The notes under the pieces were generated by a model. That model was not told where the DNA came from and did not search any database. It saw only the letters and a program-made list of their open reading frames with translations. A stretch of 64,000 nucleotides of DNA from Chitinophaga niabensis (GTDB lineage Bacteria; Bacteroidota; Bacteroidia; Chitinophagales; Chitinophagaceae). Every line of letters starts with the position of its first letter. Within the stretch, counting starts at the first letter, position 1. Below, one piece after another: positions 35,237-43,198 of the stretch. The stretch is taken from contig NZ_FSRA01000001.1 in the NCBI RefSeq assembly GCF_900129465.1, positions 2,606,482-2,670,481 on the forward strand, given 5' to 3'. The translations under genes and the position numbers were made by a program.

Positions 35237-35695
35237 TTAAGGTATGATACTCAATCTTTTAGCCTTTTCTACTGCCTGAGTCCTGCGTTCTACGTCCAGT
35301 TTTTCCAAAACTTTGGAAGAATGGGTCTTAATGGTATTGAGGGAAACAAAAAGGCGTTCGGCGATCTCCTGGTTGCTGAGACCTTCCGCCATTAATTGTA
35401 ATACTTCGAGTTCTCTTTTGCTTAAACGGAGTTTATTGAGTTCGTTTTCGTTCAGGGTAAAATCTTTTATATACACCTCTTTTTCCACTACCACAGTTTT
35501 GGGCTTGGTGAGTTTTACAGCCAGCCAGATGCCGAGGGCGGTGAATATAGCAGCGATGGCGCCAATGTAGATCTCAAAAGCATGGTCTATTATTATGAAC
35601 CGCAATTCAAGCCATTTGAGCAGGAACAACAAGAGCGCCAGTGCGAGACCATACAGGATGGTCTCCCTGTTCTTCATGAAGAATCGTTTCATCAT
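35237..35695 (-). CDS. membrane-tethered LuxR-type transcription regulator
   Basis: A 152-residue protein (start ATG 35695 or 35692). Two membrane helices (about 12-31 and 40-61) come first, then a short linker with VVVEKEVYIKDF, and a LuxR/NarL helix-turn-helix (about 88-148: LRLSKRELEVLQLMAEGLSN, QEIAERLFVSLNTIKTHSSK). There is no receiver domain, so the DNA-binding domain is held at the inner membrane. Signals may come through the membrane part or a partner protein; the adjacent DUF4199 membrane protein is the obvious candidate. That link is inference. Confidence 0.88.
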   Translation of the reverse strand: MMKRFFMKNRETILYGLALALLLFLLKWLELRFIIIDHAFEIYIGAIAAIFTALGIWLAVKLTKPKTVVVEKEVYIKDFTLNENELNKLRLSKRELEVLQLMAEGLSNQEIAERLFVSLNTIKTHSSKVLEKLDVERRTQAVEKAKRLSIIP

Positions 35696-35704
35696 CAACC
35701 TAAA

Positions 35705-35736
35705 AATAATAAAAAGGGGCTTATTGCTAAGCCCCT
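35705..35736 (-). terminator. rho-independent terminator of the FkbM-like gene
   Basis: On the minus strand AGGGGCTTA and TAAGCCCCT (35736-35715) form a nine-pair stem with a four-base loop followed by TTTTATTATTTTT. It lies eight bases after the stop at 35744. Confidence 0.8.
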
Positions 35737-35743
35737 ACCTATA

Positions 35744-36574
35744 TTATAGAATTACGTTCCTTGGATGCCCGTCCTTTTTATAGAGGTAATACCTGGCCGG
35801 TTCATAATGCGCTTCCGCATCGCCCGGTAACAGGAATTTATCCCCCAGGCAGTCTTTCCGCACAAAGAAAGCATTGGTACCTGCAAAATTGCAGGCCACC
35901 AGGCTATAGCCCTTTTCCTCTCCCAGGGTGTTCAGCAAACCAAGCGATGCGCCGAAGTTGCTGGTTTTGTCCCAGGTTTTGGTGCCGTCGTAAGGTACCG
36001 TAAAGGATACATCCGGGCGGAAGATGGCATTGTATTCAATGGCCACTACGCGGGGTTTGAATTTTACGATGGATTTCCATACGTAATAGTCGTTCCGGTC
36101 TATATCTATTGATAAGAGGTCCGGTTCTGCGGGGCAGCCTCCCTGGGTAAACAGGGATTCAATATTCTCTGCGGTGATAAAGCTGTTTAAAACAGTGAGT
36201 GTTCCGGCGGAAATAATGCCGGACATATGGGCTTTGATATGTTCCACGCTGGGGGCATTCCCTTCTATCCAAAGGCCCTTCCAGCCTTTGTACAGTAAGA
36301 GGGTGGAATTACATTCCGTGCCATTTTCCACGCCAAATTCAACAAAATACTTATTGGTGGTACCGATCCGTTTGAAGATCTCATCGATGATGCCATCTTC
36401 CCCGCATTGGGAGAAGCTCTGGTATTCAAAACGGTTCAATTTCAGGGGATGCTGGTACTTTTCCTGGTCAAACAGATGTTTCTGGATAAAGTTTTCAATC
36501 TCCATGGAGCGGATAGCGTCCTGTTTGGCGGATGATTTTTTAGGCACAATACGCCTGTAGATCTGTTTAAACAT
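35744..36574 (-). CDS. FkbM-like methyltransferase-fold protein
   Basis: A 276-residue cytosolic protein. NRFEYQSFSQCGEDGIIDEI and KYFVEFGVENGTECNSTLLL are the characteristic start of FkbM-like and related class I methyltransferase-fold proteins; PDLLSIDIDRNDYYVWKSI gives the following acidic strand, and VAIEYNAIFRPDV the next. Many such proteins are attached to glycan or lipid synthesis, but the gene stands alone here, bounded by a terminator and by a 75-base gap before the YwbE gene. The substrate is not known and methyltransferase activity is not certain. Confidence 0.7.
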   Translation of the reverse strand: MFKQIYRRIVPKKSSAKQDAIRSMEIENFIQKHLFDQEKYQHPLKLNRFEYQSFSQCGEDGIIDEIFKRIGTTNKYFVEFGVENGTECNSTLLLYKGWKGLWIEGNAPSVEHIKAHMSGIISAGTLTVLNSFITAENIESLFTQGGCPAEPDLLSIDIDRNDYYVWKSIVKFKPRVVAIEYNAIFRPDVSFTVPYDGTKTWDKTSNFGASLGLLNTLGEEKGYSLVACNFAGTNAFFVRKDCLGDKFLLPGDAEAHYEPARYYLYKKDGHPRNVIL

Positions 36575-36649
36575 TCAGTCAGTATAAGTTTTAATGGGCC
36601 TAAAGCTAATCAATTTAGCTTAAAAGCGTTAATACATAATAAAATAACA

Positions 36650-36853
36650 TCAGGTATCTAACCAGCTGATCTCGGCAACACGGCCTACCTGGCCGTCTTC
36701 CAATCTTACTTTAATGCCACGGGAGTGAAAAGGGGAAGAGGTTAAGATGTCTTTTACAATTCCGTAGGTGAGTTTACCGGTTCTCTGATCTTTCTTCAGG
36801 ATAATACCCACCTCCAGGCCCGGGTATATATCCTTTCTATTCTGGCCATTCAT
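36650..36853 (-). CDS. ywbE: YwbE-family small protein (DUF2196)
   Basis: A 67-residue protein starting at ATG 36853 (MNGQNRKDIYPGLEV); a start nine bases upstream is less typical. GLEVGIILKKDQRTGKLTYG, IVKDILTSSPFHSRGIKVRL and GQVGRV are the whole YwbE family pattern (PF09962). The protein is a small beta barrel of unknown function, widely conserved. It stands alone between two terminators or gaps. Confidence 0.9.
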   Translation of the reverse strand: MNGQNRKDIYPGLEVGIILKKDQRTGKLTYGIVKDILTSSPFHSRGIKVRLEDGQVGRVAEISWLDT

Positions 36854-36889
36854 AACAAACACAAATTAATTTGAAGCAAAGCTAGCACA

Positions 36890-36919
36890 ATAAAAAAACC
36901 CGCGGAAAATTTCCACGGG
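36890..36919 (-). terminator. rho-independent terminator after the DUF779 gene
   Basis: On the minus strand CCCGTGGAAA and TTTCCGCGGG (36919-36899) form a stem with one mismatch, followed by TTTTTTTATT. A shorter U-tract on the other side may allow use in both directions. Confidence 0.7.
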
Positions 36920-36973
36920 CTTTTTATTCGAGGCCATCACAAGTATGGTTATTGCCTTCACAAAAACCTGCCA

Positions 36974-37384
36974 CTATACCCACTGCAATCCATATCCAAA
37001 AATGTAGCTGAACATACGCATTTCCGGCCCTTCATCCATTCCTTCCAGTTCTTCCAGCTCTTCTGCCGTAAACAGCCTGGATCTCACTAAAAACCTTAAT
37101 CCCAGTGCTCTTTCCAGCGAAAGCCCGTTTTCTTTTCCTTTTTCAACGTCTAATATCAGCTGCGTATGTTTGCTACTTTCATATTTCCGTTTGTTCATAA
37201 AGAATAAGCACCCGGCCACTTCCCCGATACAGGTATCCCTGGAGCTTAATTTCGTTCTTCCATCTATCGTGCATTCCGGCTCTCCCAGTTCGTTCATATG
37301 GAACATGAGGAGTCCGTATTGCATTGATAATTGAATGATCAGATCTACGGCTTCGTCCGTAGCCAAAATGCGTAGTGCGCGCAT
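36974..37384 (-). CDS. DUF779 family protein without its cysteine motif
   Basis: Starting at ATG 37384 (MRALRILATDEAVDLI), 136 residues. GEVAGCLFFMNKRKYESSKH, TQLILDVEKGKENGLSLE and LRFLVRSRLF match the core of DUF779 (PF05610). In the family the segment after LMFH usually reads GGCCDG; here it is MNELGEPECTIDG, with one Cys only. DUF779 genes normally sit beside an acetaldehyde-type aldehyde dehydrogenase and an AraC regulator. The divergent AraC gene is present (37543), but no dehydrogenase is seen. It may be a reduced remnant or a variant with another role. Confidence 0.75.
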   Translation of the reverse strand: MRALRILATDEAVDLIIQLSMQYGLLMFHMNELGEPECTIDGRTKLSSRDTCIGEVAGCLFFMNKRKYESSKHTQLILDVEKGKENGLSLERALGLRFLVRSRLFTAEELEELEGMDEGPEMRMFSYIFGYGLQWV

Positions 37385-37542
37385 AAGTAACAGTTTTAGG
37401 GTGGAAACACTTAACACCAGTTCTCAATAACGTACAACAAAGGTGGGCATTCAAGGGATAAGAGGGGTTCACTTTCGTACTTATTTATAGCACAATTGTA
37501 CCCCCTTTGCCGGGTAAGCAAAATGTATTAAATTGCCCGCAT

Positions 37543-38466
37543 ATGCAGGTAAAAAATCTATTACACGAGATAGAACTTACCCAGCCTAAGTTACTCCAAA
37601 CCCGTGTCGAGAACCGCAGGATATTTAACCTCAACAATTGTGAGTTGAATGTATTTGAGAGTTATGAAAAGGCCTGGCACATTCCTTTGTCCTTTAATGA
37701 TTTTGTGGTCACCAGTATGGTTAGGGGCAAAAAGCGGATGCATCTTTTTGATCAGCCATCTTTTGATTACCTCCCCGGCGAAACGGTAATAGTACCGGCC
37801 AATGAAACCATGATCATCGACTTCCCGGAAGCGGCAGACAGTAATCCTACCCAATGCATTGGTATTACCATAGACGATGCTTATATCCGCGATACCATCC
37901 AGTACCTGAACATGTACTACAATTCTTCAGATGAATACCATAACTGGAAATTGCAGTTCAACGAGTACCATTTTCAGAACAATACAGAGGTTTCTTCGCT
38001 GATCAATAAACTGATCAGGGTATGCAGCAGCGGGGATGTTGGAAAGAACATCTATGCAGACCTGAACCTGAAGGAATTACTGATCCGGCTGATCCAAAGC
38101 CAGCATTTGCAGCAGGTGGCTATAGAGGCAGGCGGGAACAGCAACCAGGACCGTCTGCATTTTGTACTGAACTATATTCATGAACATCTAACGGACAGGA
38201 TAGCCGTGGATACACTGAGCCGCAAGGCTTACCTGAGCAGGAATGTTTTTTTTAAATGGTTCCGGGAACAGTTCGGCATTACACCGCTGGAATATATTAA
38301 CCGCGAAAGAGTGAACCTGGCCAAGCAGCTGCTGAGCCAGACCAATGAGAATATTACCACTGTGAGCAATCATTGCGGGTTTACGGACGTAAATTATTTT
38401 ATCCGCGTATTTAAGAAAACGGAAGGCATTACACCTAAAGTGTACCAGTCCATTTGCCGGCCTTAA
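37543..38466 (+). CDS. AraC-family transcriptional regulator (AraC_N sensor)
   Basis: Starting at ATG 37543 (MQVKNLLHEIELTQPKL), 307 residues; the frame extends upstream only to a TTG. The N-terminal half (about 1-200) is a cupin-like AraC_N sensor with DFVVTSMVRGKKRMHLFD and PGETVIVPANETMIIDFPE. The C-terminal AraC domain (about 213-305) has DRIAVDTLSRKAYLSRNVFF, KWFREQFGITPLEYINRERV and VSNHCGFTDVNYFIRVFKKT. This subtype is often beside aldehyde dehydrogenase and DUF779 genes. The divergent DUF779 gene with a 158-base shared promoter region suggests it still controls that gene. Confidence 0.92.
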   Translation: MQVKNLLHEIELTQPKLLQTRVENRRIFNLNNCELNVFESYEKAWHIPLSFNDFVVTSMVRGKKRMHLFDQPSFDYLPGETVIVPANETMIIDFPEAADSNPTQCIGITIDDAYIRDTIQYLNMYYNSSDEYHNWKLQFNEYHFQNNTEVSSLINKLIRVCSSGDVGKNIYADLNLKELLIRLIQSQHLQQVAIEAGGNSNQDRLHFVLNYIHEHLTDRIAVDTLSRKAYLSRNVFFKWFREQFGITPLEYINRERVNLAKQLLSQTNENITTVSNHCGFTDVNYFIRVFKKTEGITPKVYQSICRP

Positions 38467-38540
38467 AATCTCCTTAAAAAAGGTTCCTGCCTGTATAAGA
38501 GAACAAAAATTCACCTAACTTCTCTTAAAATTCACTGACT

Positions 38541-38780
38541 ATGAAAAGAATCCTGACGGCTATGCTGGCCATGCTAATGGTTGCATCCGTATCTCTGACA
38601 TCTATGGCGCAAAGCAAACCTGCACCAAAGAAAGTTACTGCTACAACTAAAACAGATACTGTACATCTGAAGAAAGACGGAACAAAGGATAAACGCTTTA
38701 AAGAAAATAAAACACCAGAAGGGCCTTTGAAGAAAGACGGAACGCCGGATAAGCGTTACAAAGCAAATAAGAAGTCATAG
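38541..38780 (+). CDS. small secreted basic protein with KKDGTxDKR repeats
   Basis: A 79-residue protein with a Sec signal peptide (about 1-23, SMAQ cleavage) and a Lys-rich mature part. The unit LKKDGTKDKRFKEN recurs as LKKDGTPDKRYKAN, about 25 residues apart. Such short periplasmic proteins are common in Chitinophaga and relatives, but I know of no assigned function. It begins 74 bases after the AraC gene and is closed by a good terminator. The high charge suggests binding to the envelope or to nucleic acid, which is a guess. Confidence 0.8.
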   Translation: MKRILTAMLAMLMVASVSLTSMAQSKPAPKKVTATTKTDTVHLKKDGTKDKRFKENKTPEGPLKKDGTPDKRYKANKKS

Positions 38781-38840
38781 TGGCCATGGCGTATAAGATG
38801 CTGGTAAGAATTAGTCTCAATGCCGCGTCTGTATAATCTG

Positions 38841-38873
38841 AAAAGGATGTCTCACAAGGGGCATCCTTTTTTT
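38841..38873 (+). terminator. rho-independent terminator
   Basis: AAAAGGATG (38841-38849) and CATCCTTTT (38862-38870) form a nine-pair stem followed by TTT. It serves the small secreted protein gene. Confidence 0.75.
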
Positions 38874-38890
38874 AATGTGTTTTTTTGAAA

Positions 38891-38919
38891 GAAAAAGCCG
38901 CCTCCTGCGGAGACGGCTT
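38891..38919 (-). terminator. rho-independent terminator of the sialidase gene
   Basis: On the minus strand AAGCCGTCTCC and GGAGGCGGCTT (38919-38895) form an 11-pair stem with one wobble, followed by TTTTC. Confidence 0.8.
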
Positions 38920-38950
38920 CTTTTATACAGGGATAAACCAGGGGTATTGT

Positions 38951-40165
38951 TTATGGTTCCGTTTGCCCATTCAATATCCAGGGCAGATTGAACTTATGGA
39001 ACTCAATCGATTTATTACTGGTTGCGCTCGCAGCTACATTTTCATTGATCTCTATTAAAGCCCCCACCGCATAATCTGCCGTTTTCACCATGCTGGAATA
39101 CCCTCCTTTTGCAACGGTGAGGTTAGCGTAATCGCAGGTATTACCACTGTAAATAGCTCTGCTGATAGGCCAGGTAGCTCCATCATCATAACTGATACGC
39201 ACCGTCATATTACAGCGTTTATCAATTGTGTTGGGATTCAGGAAATAGATCCTGTGCGGATCATCACCATTGTAGCGAAGGATGGATGCCTGGCATTTAG
39301 GATCATTGAGTGTGTTATCAACAGACCATGCTGCAAAACTTCCGGCAATGGTACCGATAGACTTCCTTCTCTTTTTAGCCGTGTTCCAGGCAGTTGTACC
39401 GGGTCTGTCGTTCCGTAACAGGCTGCCGTTCATTAATTCTACGATAGTGCCTTCATCTGTGCCGCCGGGGATCGGCTGGTAGTGCCAGGTGGTACCATGA
39501 TCATCACTATAGATATTCCTGCCATAAGCAGGAATGATGAGCCGGCCGGGCGTGTTGATGGTTGTCTGGATGCCTGTACCGGGCCCCATAGCATCCCAGG
39601 TATAACCCGGTGGCAGCAATGTGGTGCTCATATCCTGCGGAGTAGACCAGGTAGCCCCATGATCATCACTGTAGGAAGAGAACACCCGCCTGTCTCCCCA
39701 GGCAGTGATATCAGACCAGGCAGCTTTATTGGCATCATTCCAGGACATGAATACCCAGGCGCGGCCATTGGTTCCTTTATCCTTGTCGTATACCGCAGTG
39801 GGATTTCCCCAGGTGCCGGCACCACTGCCTACTACTTCTCCCAGTGCAGACCAGGTAGCGCCATTATCTGTAGAGCGCTTGAAGACTACGTTGATATCTC
39901 CCCAGTCACTGGGGCTCCATCTCCGCCCTTCGCAAATGGCTATCAGCGTGCCATTTTTGGTTTTAATGATGGAAGGAATGCGGAAGGAATGATAGATGCT
40001 TTCATTTCCTCCGTTAAATAATACCATGCTGTTATGGTATGCGGTAGCAGCCACAGCAGCGGTGGCAGCCACTTCATCCTCTATCTTCGGAGCCGGTGAG
40101 GTATTTACCTGCTTGGCACATCCGAGGCTGAGGGAAATAAGGATACATAAGGTGGAATAATTCAT
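38951..40165 (-). CDS. exo-alpha-sialidase (GH33-like) lipoprotein
   Basis: I start at ATG 40165 (MNYSTLCILISLSLGC), which gives a lipobox at Cys16; longer frames lack it. The 404-residue protein is a six-bladed propeller: the FRIP-type motif YHSFRIPSIIK supplies the first arginine, and four Asp boxes are visible (STDNGATW, SDDHGATW, SDDHGTTW, SYDDGATW). DEGTIVELMNGSLLRNDR and RISYDDG lie where the family has its catalytic Glu and later arginines. It should cleave terminal sialic acids at the surface or in the periplasm. There is no other sialic acid gene in the window; the neighbouring Crp-type regulator is divergent and may control it. Confidence 0.88.
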   Translation of the reverse strand: MNYSTLCILISLSLGCAKQVNTSPAPKIEDEVAATAAVAATAYHNSMVLFNGGNESIYHSFRIPSIIKTKNGTLIAICEGRRWSPSDWGDINVVFKRSTDNGATWSALGEVVGSGAGTWGNPTAVYDKDKGTNGRAWVFMSWNDANKAAWSDITAWGDRRVFSSYSDDHGATWSTPQDMSTTLLPPGYTWDAMGPGTGIQTTINTPGRLIIPAYGRNIYSDDHGTTWHYQPIPGGTDEGTIVELMNGSLLRNDRPGTTAWNTAKKRRKSIGTIAGSFAAWSVDNTLNDPKCQASILRYNGDDPHRIYFLNPNTIDKRCNMTVRISYDDGATWPISRAIYSGNTCDYANLTVAKGGYSSMVKTADYAVGALIEINENVAASATSNKSIEFHKFNLPWILNGQTEP

Positions 40166-40254
40166 AACATTGGGATTTAATAGTAGATATGTACTACATA
40201 TTAAATGTAAGCCGAGGGCTGCAGATTTCCAAATATTCCGGCAGGGATTCTCTG

Positions 40255-40262
40255 TATTTTTG
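40255..40262 (+). promoter_or_regulatory. candidate -7 box of the Crp/Fnr-type gene
   Basis: TATTTTTG fits TAnnTTTG and lies 18 bases before the ATG at 40281. A good -33 element is not seen. Confidence 0.4.
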
Positions 40263-40280
40263 CCGCAAAGTAAACAACAG

Positions 40281-40865
40281 ATGGACCCACTCCTGCAACT
40301 GCGACAGGCCATTGCCCGTTTTTCGGAAATACCAGATGAGGAATGGACGGCCTTTAGCGAAAAACTTCTCTTTCAGCACTACAAAAAAGGCGAATTCCTA
40401 TGCCGGGAGGGCCAGACGGAGAACTTCATCTTCTTTTTGCTGAAAGGTGCCACGCGCAATTATTTTACAAAAGACGGCAAGGAGTTCACAGTCGATTTTC
40501 ATTTTGAAGGAGACATGCTCACGGCTTATTATTCTTTCCTTACCCGCCGCCCCTCTCCTGTTGCGCTGGAAGTGATCGAAGATGTGGAAGCCATCCTGAT
40601 CCCGCGGGAGCATCTGCTGGCTTTTTATGCACAGGGTAAAACCGGGGAAAGGATCGGCAGGCTGATAGCAGAGATGCAATATGTACGGCGGCTGGACAGG
40701 GAAATGGAGCTACTCTCTGATACTGCAGAAGAACGGTATGCAAAGCTGATCAAAAGGAACCCACAGCTGGTGCAAAGCATTTCAGTGAAACACCTCTCCT
40801 CCTACCTGGGCATACAACCGGAAAGCCTGAGCCGGATCCGTAAACAGTACGGGAAAGGAAACTAA
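40281..40865 (+). CDS. Crp/Fnr-family regulator
   Basis: Starting at ATG 40281 (MDPLLQLRQAIARFSEI), 194 residues. A cyclic nucleotide-binding-type beta-roll (about 20-120: LLFQHYKKGEFLCREGQTE, FFLLKGATRNYF, DMLTAYYSFLT) is followed by a dimer helix and a winged helix (about 145-190: ERYAKLIKRNPQLVQSISVK, HLSSYLGIQPESLSRIRKQY). The phosphate-binding R of cAMP-binding members is absent, so the effector is probably different, as in most Bacteroidota members. It is divergent from the sialidase gene and lies 61 bases before a DoxX-like gene. Confidence 0.9.
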   Translation: MDPLLQLRQAIARFSEIPDEEWTAFSEKLLFQHYKKGEFLCREGQTENFIFFLLKGATRNYFTKDGKEFTVDFHFEGDMLTAYYSFLTRRPSPVALEVIEDVEAILIPREHLLAFYAQGKTGERIGRLIAEMQYVRRLDREMELLSDTAEERYAKLIKRNPQLVQSISVKHLSSYLGIQPESLSRIRKQYGKGN

Positions 40866-40926
40866 CATACATCATTTTCTCCCTTTAGCGGAAGGTTCAC
40901 CTTTGCCTTATTAAAATTGACAGATC

Positions 40927-41406
40927 ATGATGGTATTATTGATATTACCGGGAGCTTTTGGCATAGCACTGCTGCTGATCAAACTGATAAAGGGGAACTG
41001 GAACCTGCAGCTGAGTGGCTGTATAGGTATGAGCGCCATGCTGCTTTTTACTGCGCTCGGGCACTTCCTGTTCCCCAAAGGGATGGAAATGATGATCCCT
41101 CCTTTCTTCCCTTTCCGGCTTGGACTGGTGTATTTTACAGGAATACTGGAAATTGCGGCGGCTATTGGTTTGCTGCTTCCGGCATACAGAAGGATCACCG
41201 CTATGCTGCTGATCGTTTTCTTTGTGATGATCACACCTGCGAATATCTACGCGGCCCTCCACCATATTAATCTTGAAACAGCCACAACAGATGGCAAAGG
41301 CCCGGAATATCTGTGGACAAGGATCCCTGAGCAAATAATATTTATTGCCTGGGTATGGTTCTTCGGGATAAGAAGTAGATCAAAAGCCCTATCTTGGCAG
41401 CCATAA
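40927..41406 (+). CDS. DoxX family membrane protein
   Basis: A 159-residue protein with four membrane helices (about 2-20, 32-50, 62-85, 88-112) and the DoxX pattern FPFRLGLVYFTGILEIAAAI, GLLLPAYRRITAMLLIVFFV and ITPANIYAALHHIN. It is more distant from the two other DoxX-like proteins of the window. It lies 61 bases after the Crp-type regulator gene and 16 before the next kinase gene, in the same direction, so it may be expressed with either. Confidence 0.82.
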   Translation: MMVLLILPGAFGIALLLIKLIKGNWNLQLSGCIGMSAMLLFTALGHFLFPKGMEMMIPPFFPFRLGLVYFTGILEIAAAIGLLLPAYRRITAMLLIVFFVMITPANIYAALHHINLETATTDGKGPEYLWTRIPEQIIFIAWVWFFGIRSRSKALSWQP

Positions 41407-41422
41407 CAGTTTCTCTATACCT

Positions 41423-43198
41423 ATGCGGCGGGCATATCTCCTTTTATCCTTTATTTTCCTGTACGGCATACAGCAGCTCCAGGCGCAGCATGGCCAGGTA
41501 TTTAAGGTATGGGAGGACAGTACGCGTATACAGGCAGCACCTTCTGCTTTAAACCATTACTACAAAGGGGATTTTACCCCGCTACCCGGCGAAAACCTCA
41601 ATCCCGGTTTTACAAAGAGTGTTTTCTGGATAGCCCTGACGGTGCCGCCTACTCCTGAAAACCTTCTGCTGATAACAGACAATGCTCATATCAATATCCT
41701 GGAATGGTATGCGGTACACGATAGCGTACCTATGCCTTTATACGTTACCGGCGATTTTTTCCCTTTTGCACAACGCCCTGTTATTCATAATACATTTGTT
41801 TTTCCTTTACAGCCCAAAACAGCACTGTACCTGCTGAGGGTGGACAAACATTTTGAATCCCTGCAAGCCCCGCTCCGGCTTGTTACACAGGAGCAACTGG
41901 CGCAGGAGATGGCATCGGAAAATCTCCTCAGCGGCCTTTTCACAGGCATCATGTTATTGATCGTATTGTTCGGTGCTTTCCTTTTCTTTACTACGAGCGA
42001 CCGGGTGTACGGCTATTATGCGTTATATGTACTGAGCATCCTGTTATGGATATGGGCTAATAAAGGGCTTGGTTTTCATTACCTCTGGCCGGAATCCTGG
42101 TTCTTCCCCAGCCGTGCGCGCCCGGTTTTTGTGGTCACCAATATGCTCCTGGTGTTTCAGTTCCTGCAATACTTTATTGGCATAAAGAAAGATAACTGGG
42201 CTTACCGGCCCTTCAAAATATTCCAGGCCATTGGCCTGTGCTTCCTCGTGGCGATACTGTGGCCAACGGATTATGCGCGCTTTGGAATGATTAGCATGAT
42301 ATTACAAAAGATGCTGACCCTATTCAGTCTTTGTGCAGTTGCACTGGTAGCAGGGAACCTGCTGCAAAAGGTATGGCAGCGGAATACGGCAGCCACGGTG
42401 TATCTCGTGGCGACAATGGTGCTTCTTGTATTCATCACCATAGAGATCATGTATTATCTCGGGAAACTGGAGATCCCTGTTTACTTTGTACACTTTGGTG
42501 TTTTCACAGGTGCAGCACTGGAGGTGATCATCATCACCTTTGCACTGGCAGCACGTTTTAATAACTATCGTAAAGAAAAAGAAACCGTGCTGCGAACACT
42601 TACGGACACGATCATTGCAGTGGAAGAAAAGGAAAGGAAAATACTGGCAGATCAACTGCATGATGAAATAGGCTCCATGTTATCGCTGGCTTCTTTAAAC
42701 ATGCAGGCGATGAAGCTGGACGAAGTAACCGAAATGCTGGACCAACTCAGCCATACCGTACGCCATATCAGCCACCAGCTAACACCTGTGGCTATTGAGA
42801 AATATGGGCTACGGCATGCGATAGAAGACCTGGTAAAGATCGCCAATGGTACCGGTAAAATAAATATTGAACTGGTGCTGATAGGTTTCTCCCCTACCAC
42901 ACCTTATCCATCCAACACGGAATTTACCATTTACCGTATCATACAGGAGTTGCTGCAGAACATCCTCAAACATGCAGAGGCCTCGAATGTATTGATACAA
43001 CTGATAGAAATAGAACTGGAGAAAAGTTGCTCGATCATTGTGGAAGATAACGGGATAGGGATAGATCCGGCAACGATCCTGCGCAGTGTGGAAGCCAAAG
43101 TGGCTTATATGGAAGGAAAGATCATGATAGAAAGTAAACCCAACGAAGGTGCTATGGTGAACATAGAATTACCGTTGCCTGAAAAAATAACTGTATGA
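41423..43198 (+). CDS. 7TMR-DISM sensor histidine kinase
   Basis: A 591-residue kinase: signal peptide (1-21), periplasmic 7TMR-DISMED2 beta domain (about 25-155), seven-helix 7TMR-DISM membrane domain (about 170-378), a coiled coil, and HisKA_3 with ERKILADQLHDEIGSMLSLA (His413), then HATPase with FTIYRIIQELLQNILKHAEA and DNGIGIDPA. The DISMED2 domain is thought to bind carbohydrate-like ligands. Its stop overlaps the start of the regulator gene by four bases. Signal and targets are not known; the 90-bp repeat that follows the regulator gene is the only nearby odd feature. Confidence 0.93.
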   Translation: MRRAYLLLSFIFLYGIQQLQAQHGQVFKVWEDSTRIQAAPSALNHYYKGDFTPLPGENLNPGFTKSVFWIALTVPPTPENLLLITDNAHINILEWYAVHDSVPMPLYVTGDFFPFAQRPVIHNTFVFPLQPKTALYLLRVDKHFESLQAPLRLVTQEQLAQEMASENLLSGLFTGIMLLIVLFGAFLFFTTSDRVYGYYALYVLSILLWIWANKGLGFHYLWPESWFFPSRARPVFVVTNMLLVFQFLQYFIGIKKDNWAYRPFKIFQAIGLCFLVAILWPTDYARFGMISMILQKMLTLFSLCAVALVAGNLLQKVWQRNTAATVYLVATMVLLVFITIEIMYYLGKLEIPVYFVHFGVFTGAALEVIIITFALAARFNNYRKEKETVLRTLTDTIIAVEEKERKILADQLHDEIGSMLSLASLNMQAMKLDEVTEMLDQLSHTVRHISHQLTPVAIEKYGLRHAIEDLVKIANGTGKINIELVLIGFSPTTPYPSNTEFTIYRIIQELLQNILKHAEASNVLIQLIEIELEKSCSIIVEDNGIGIDPATILRSVEAKVAYMEGKIMIESKPNEGAMVNIELPLPEKITV

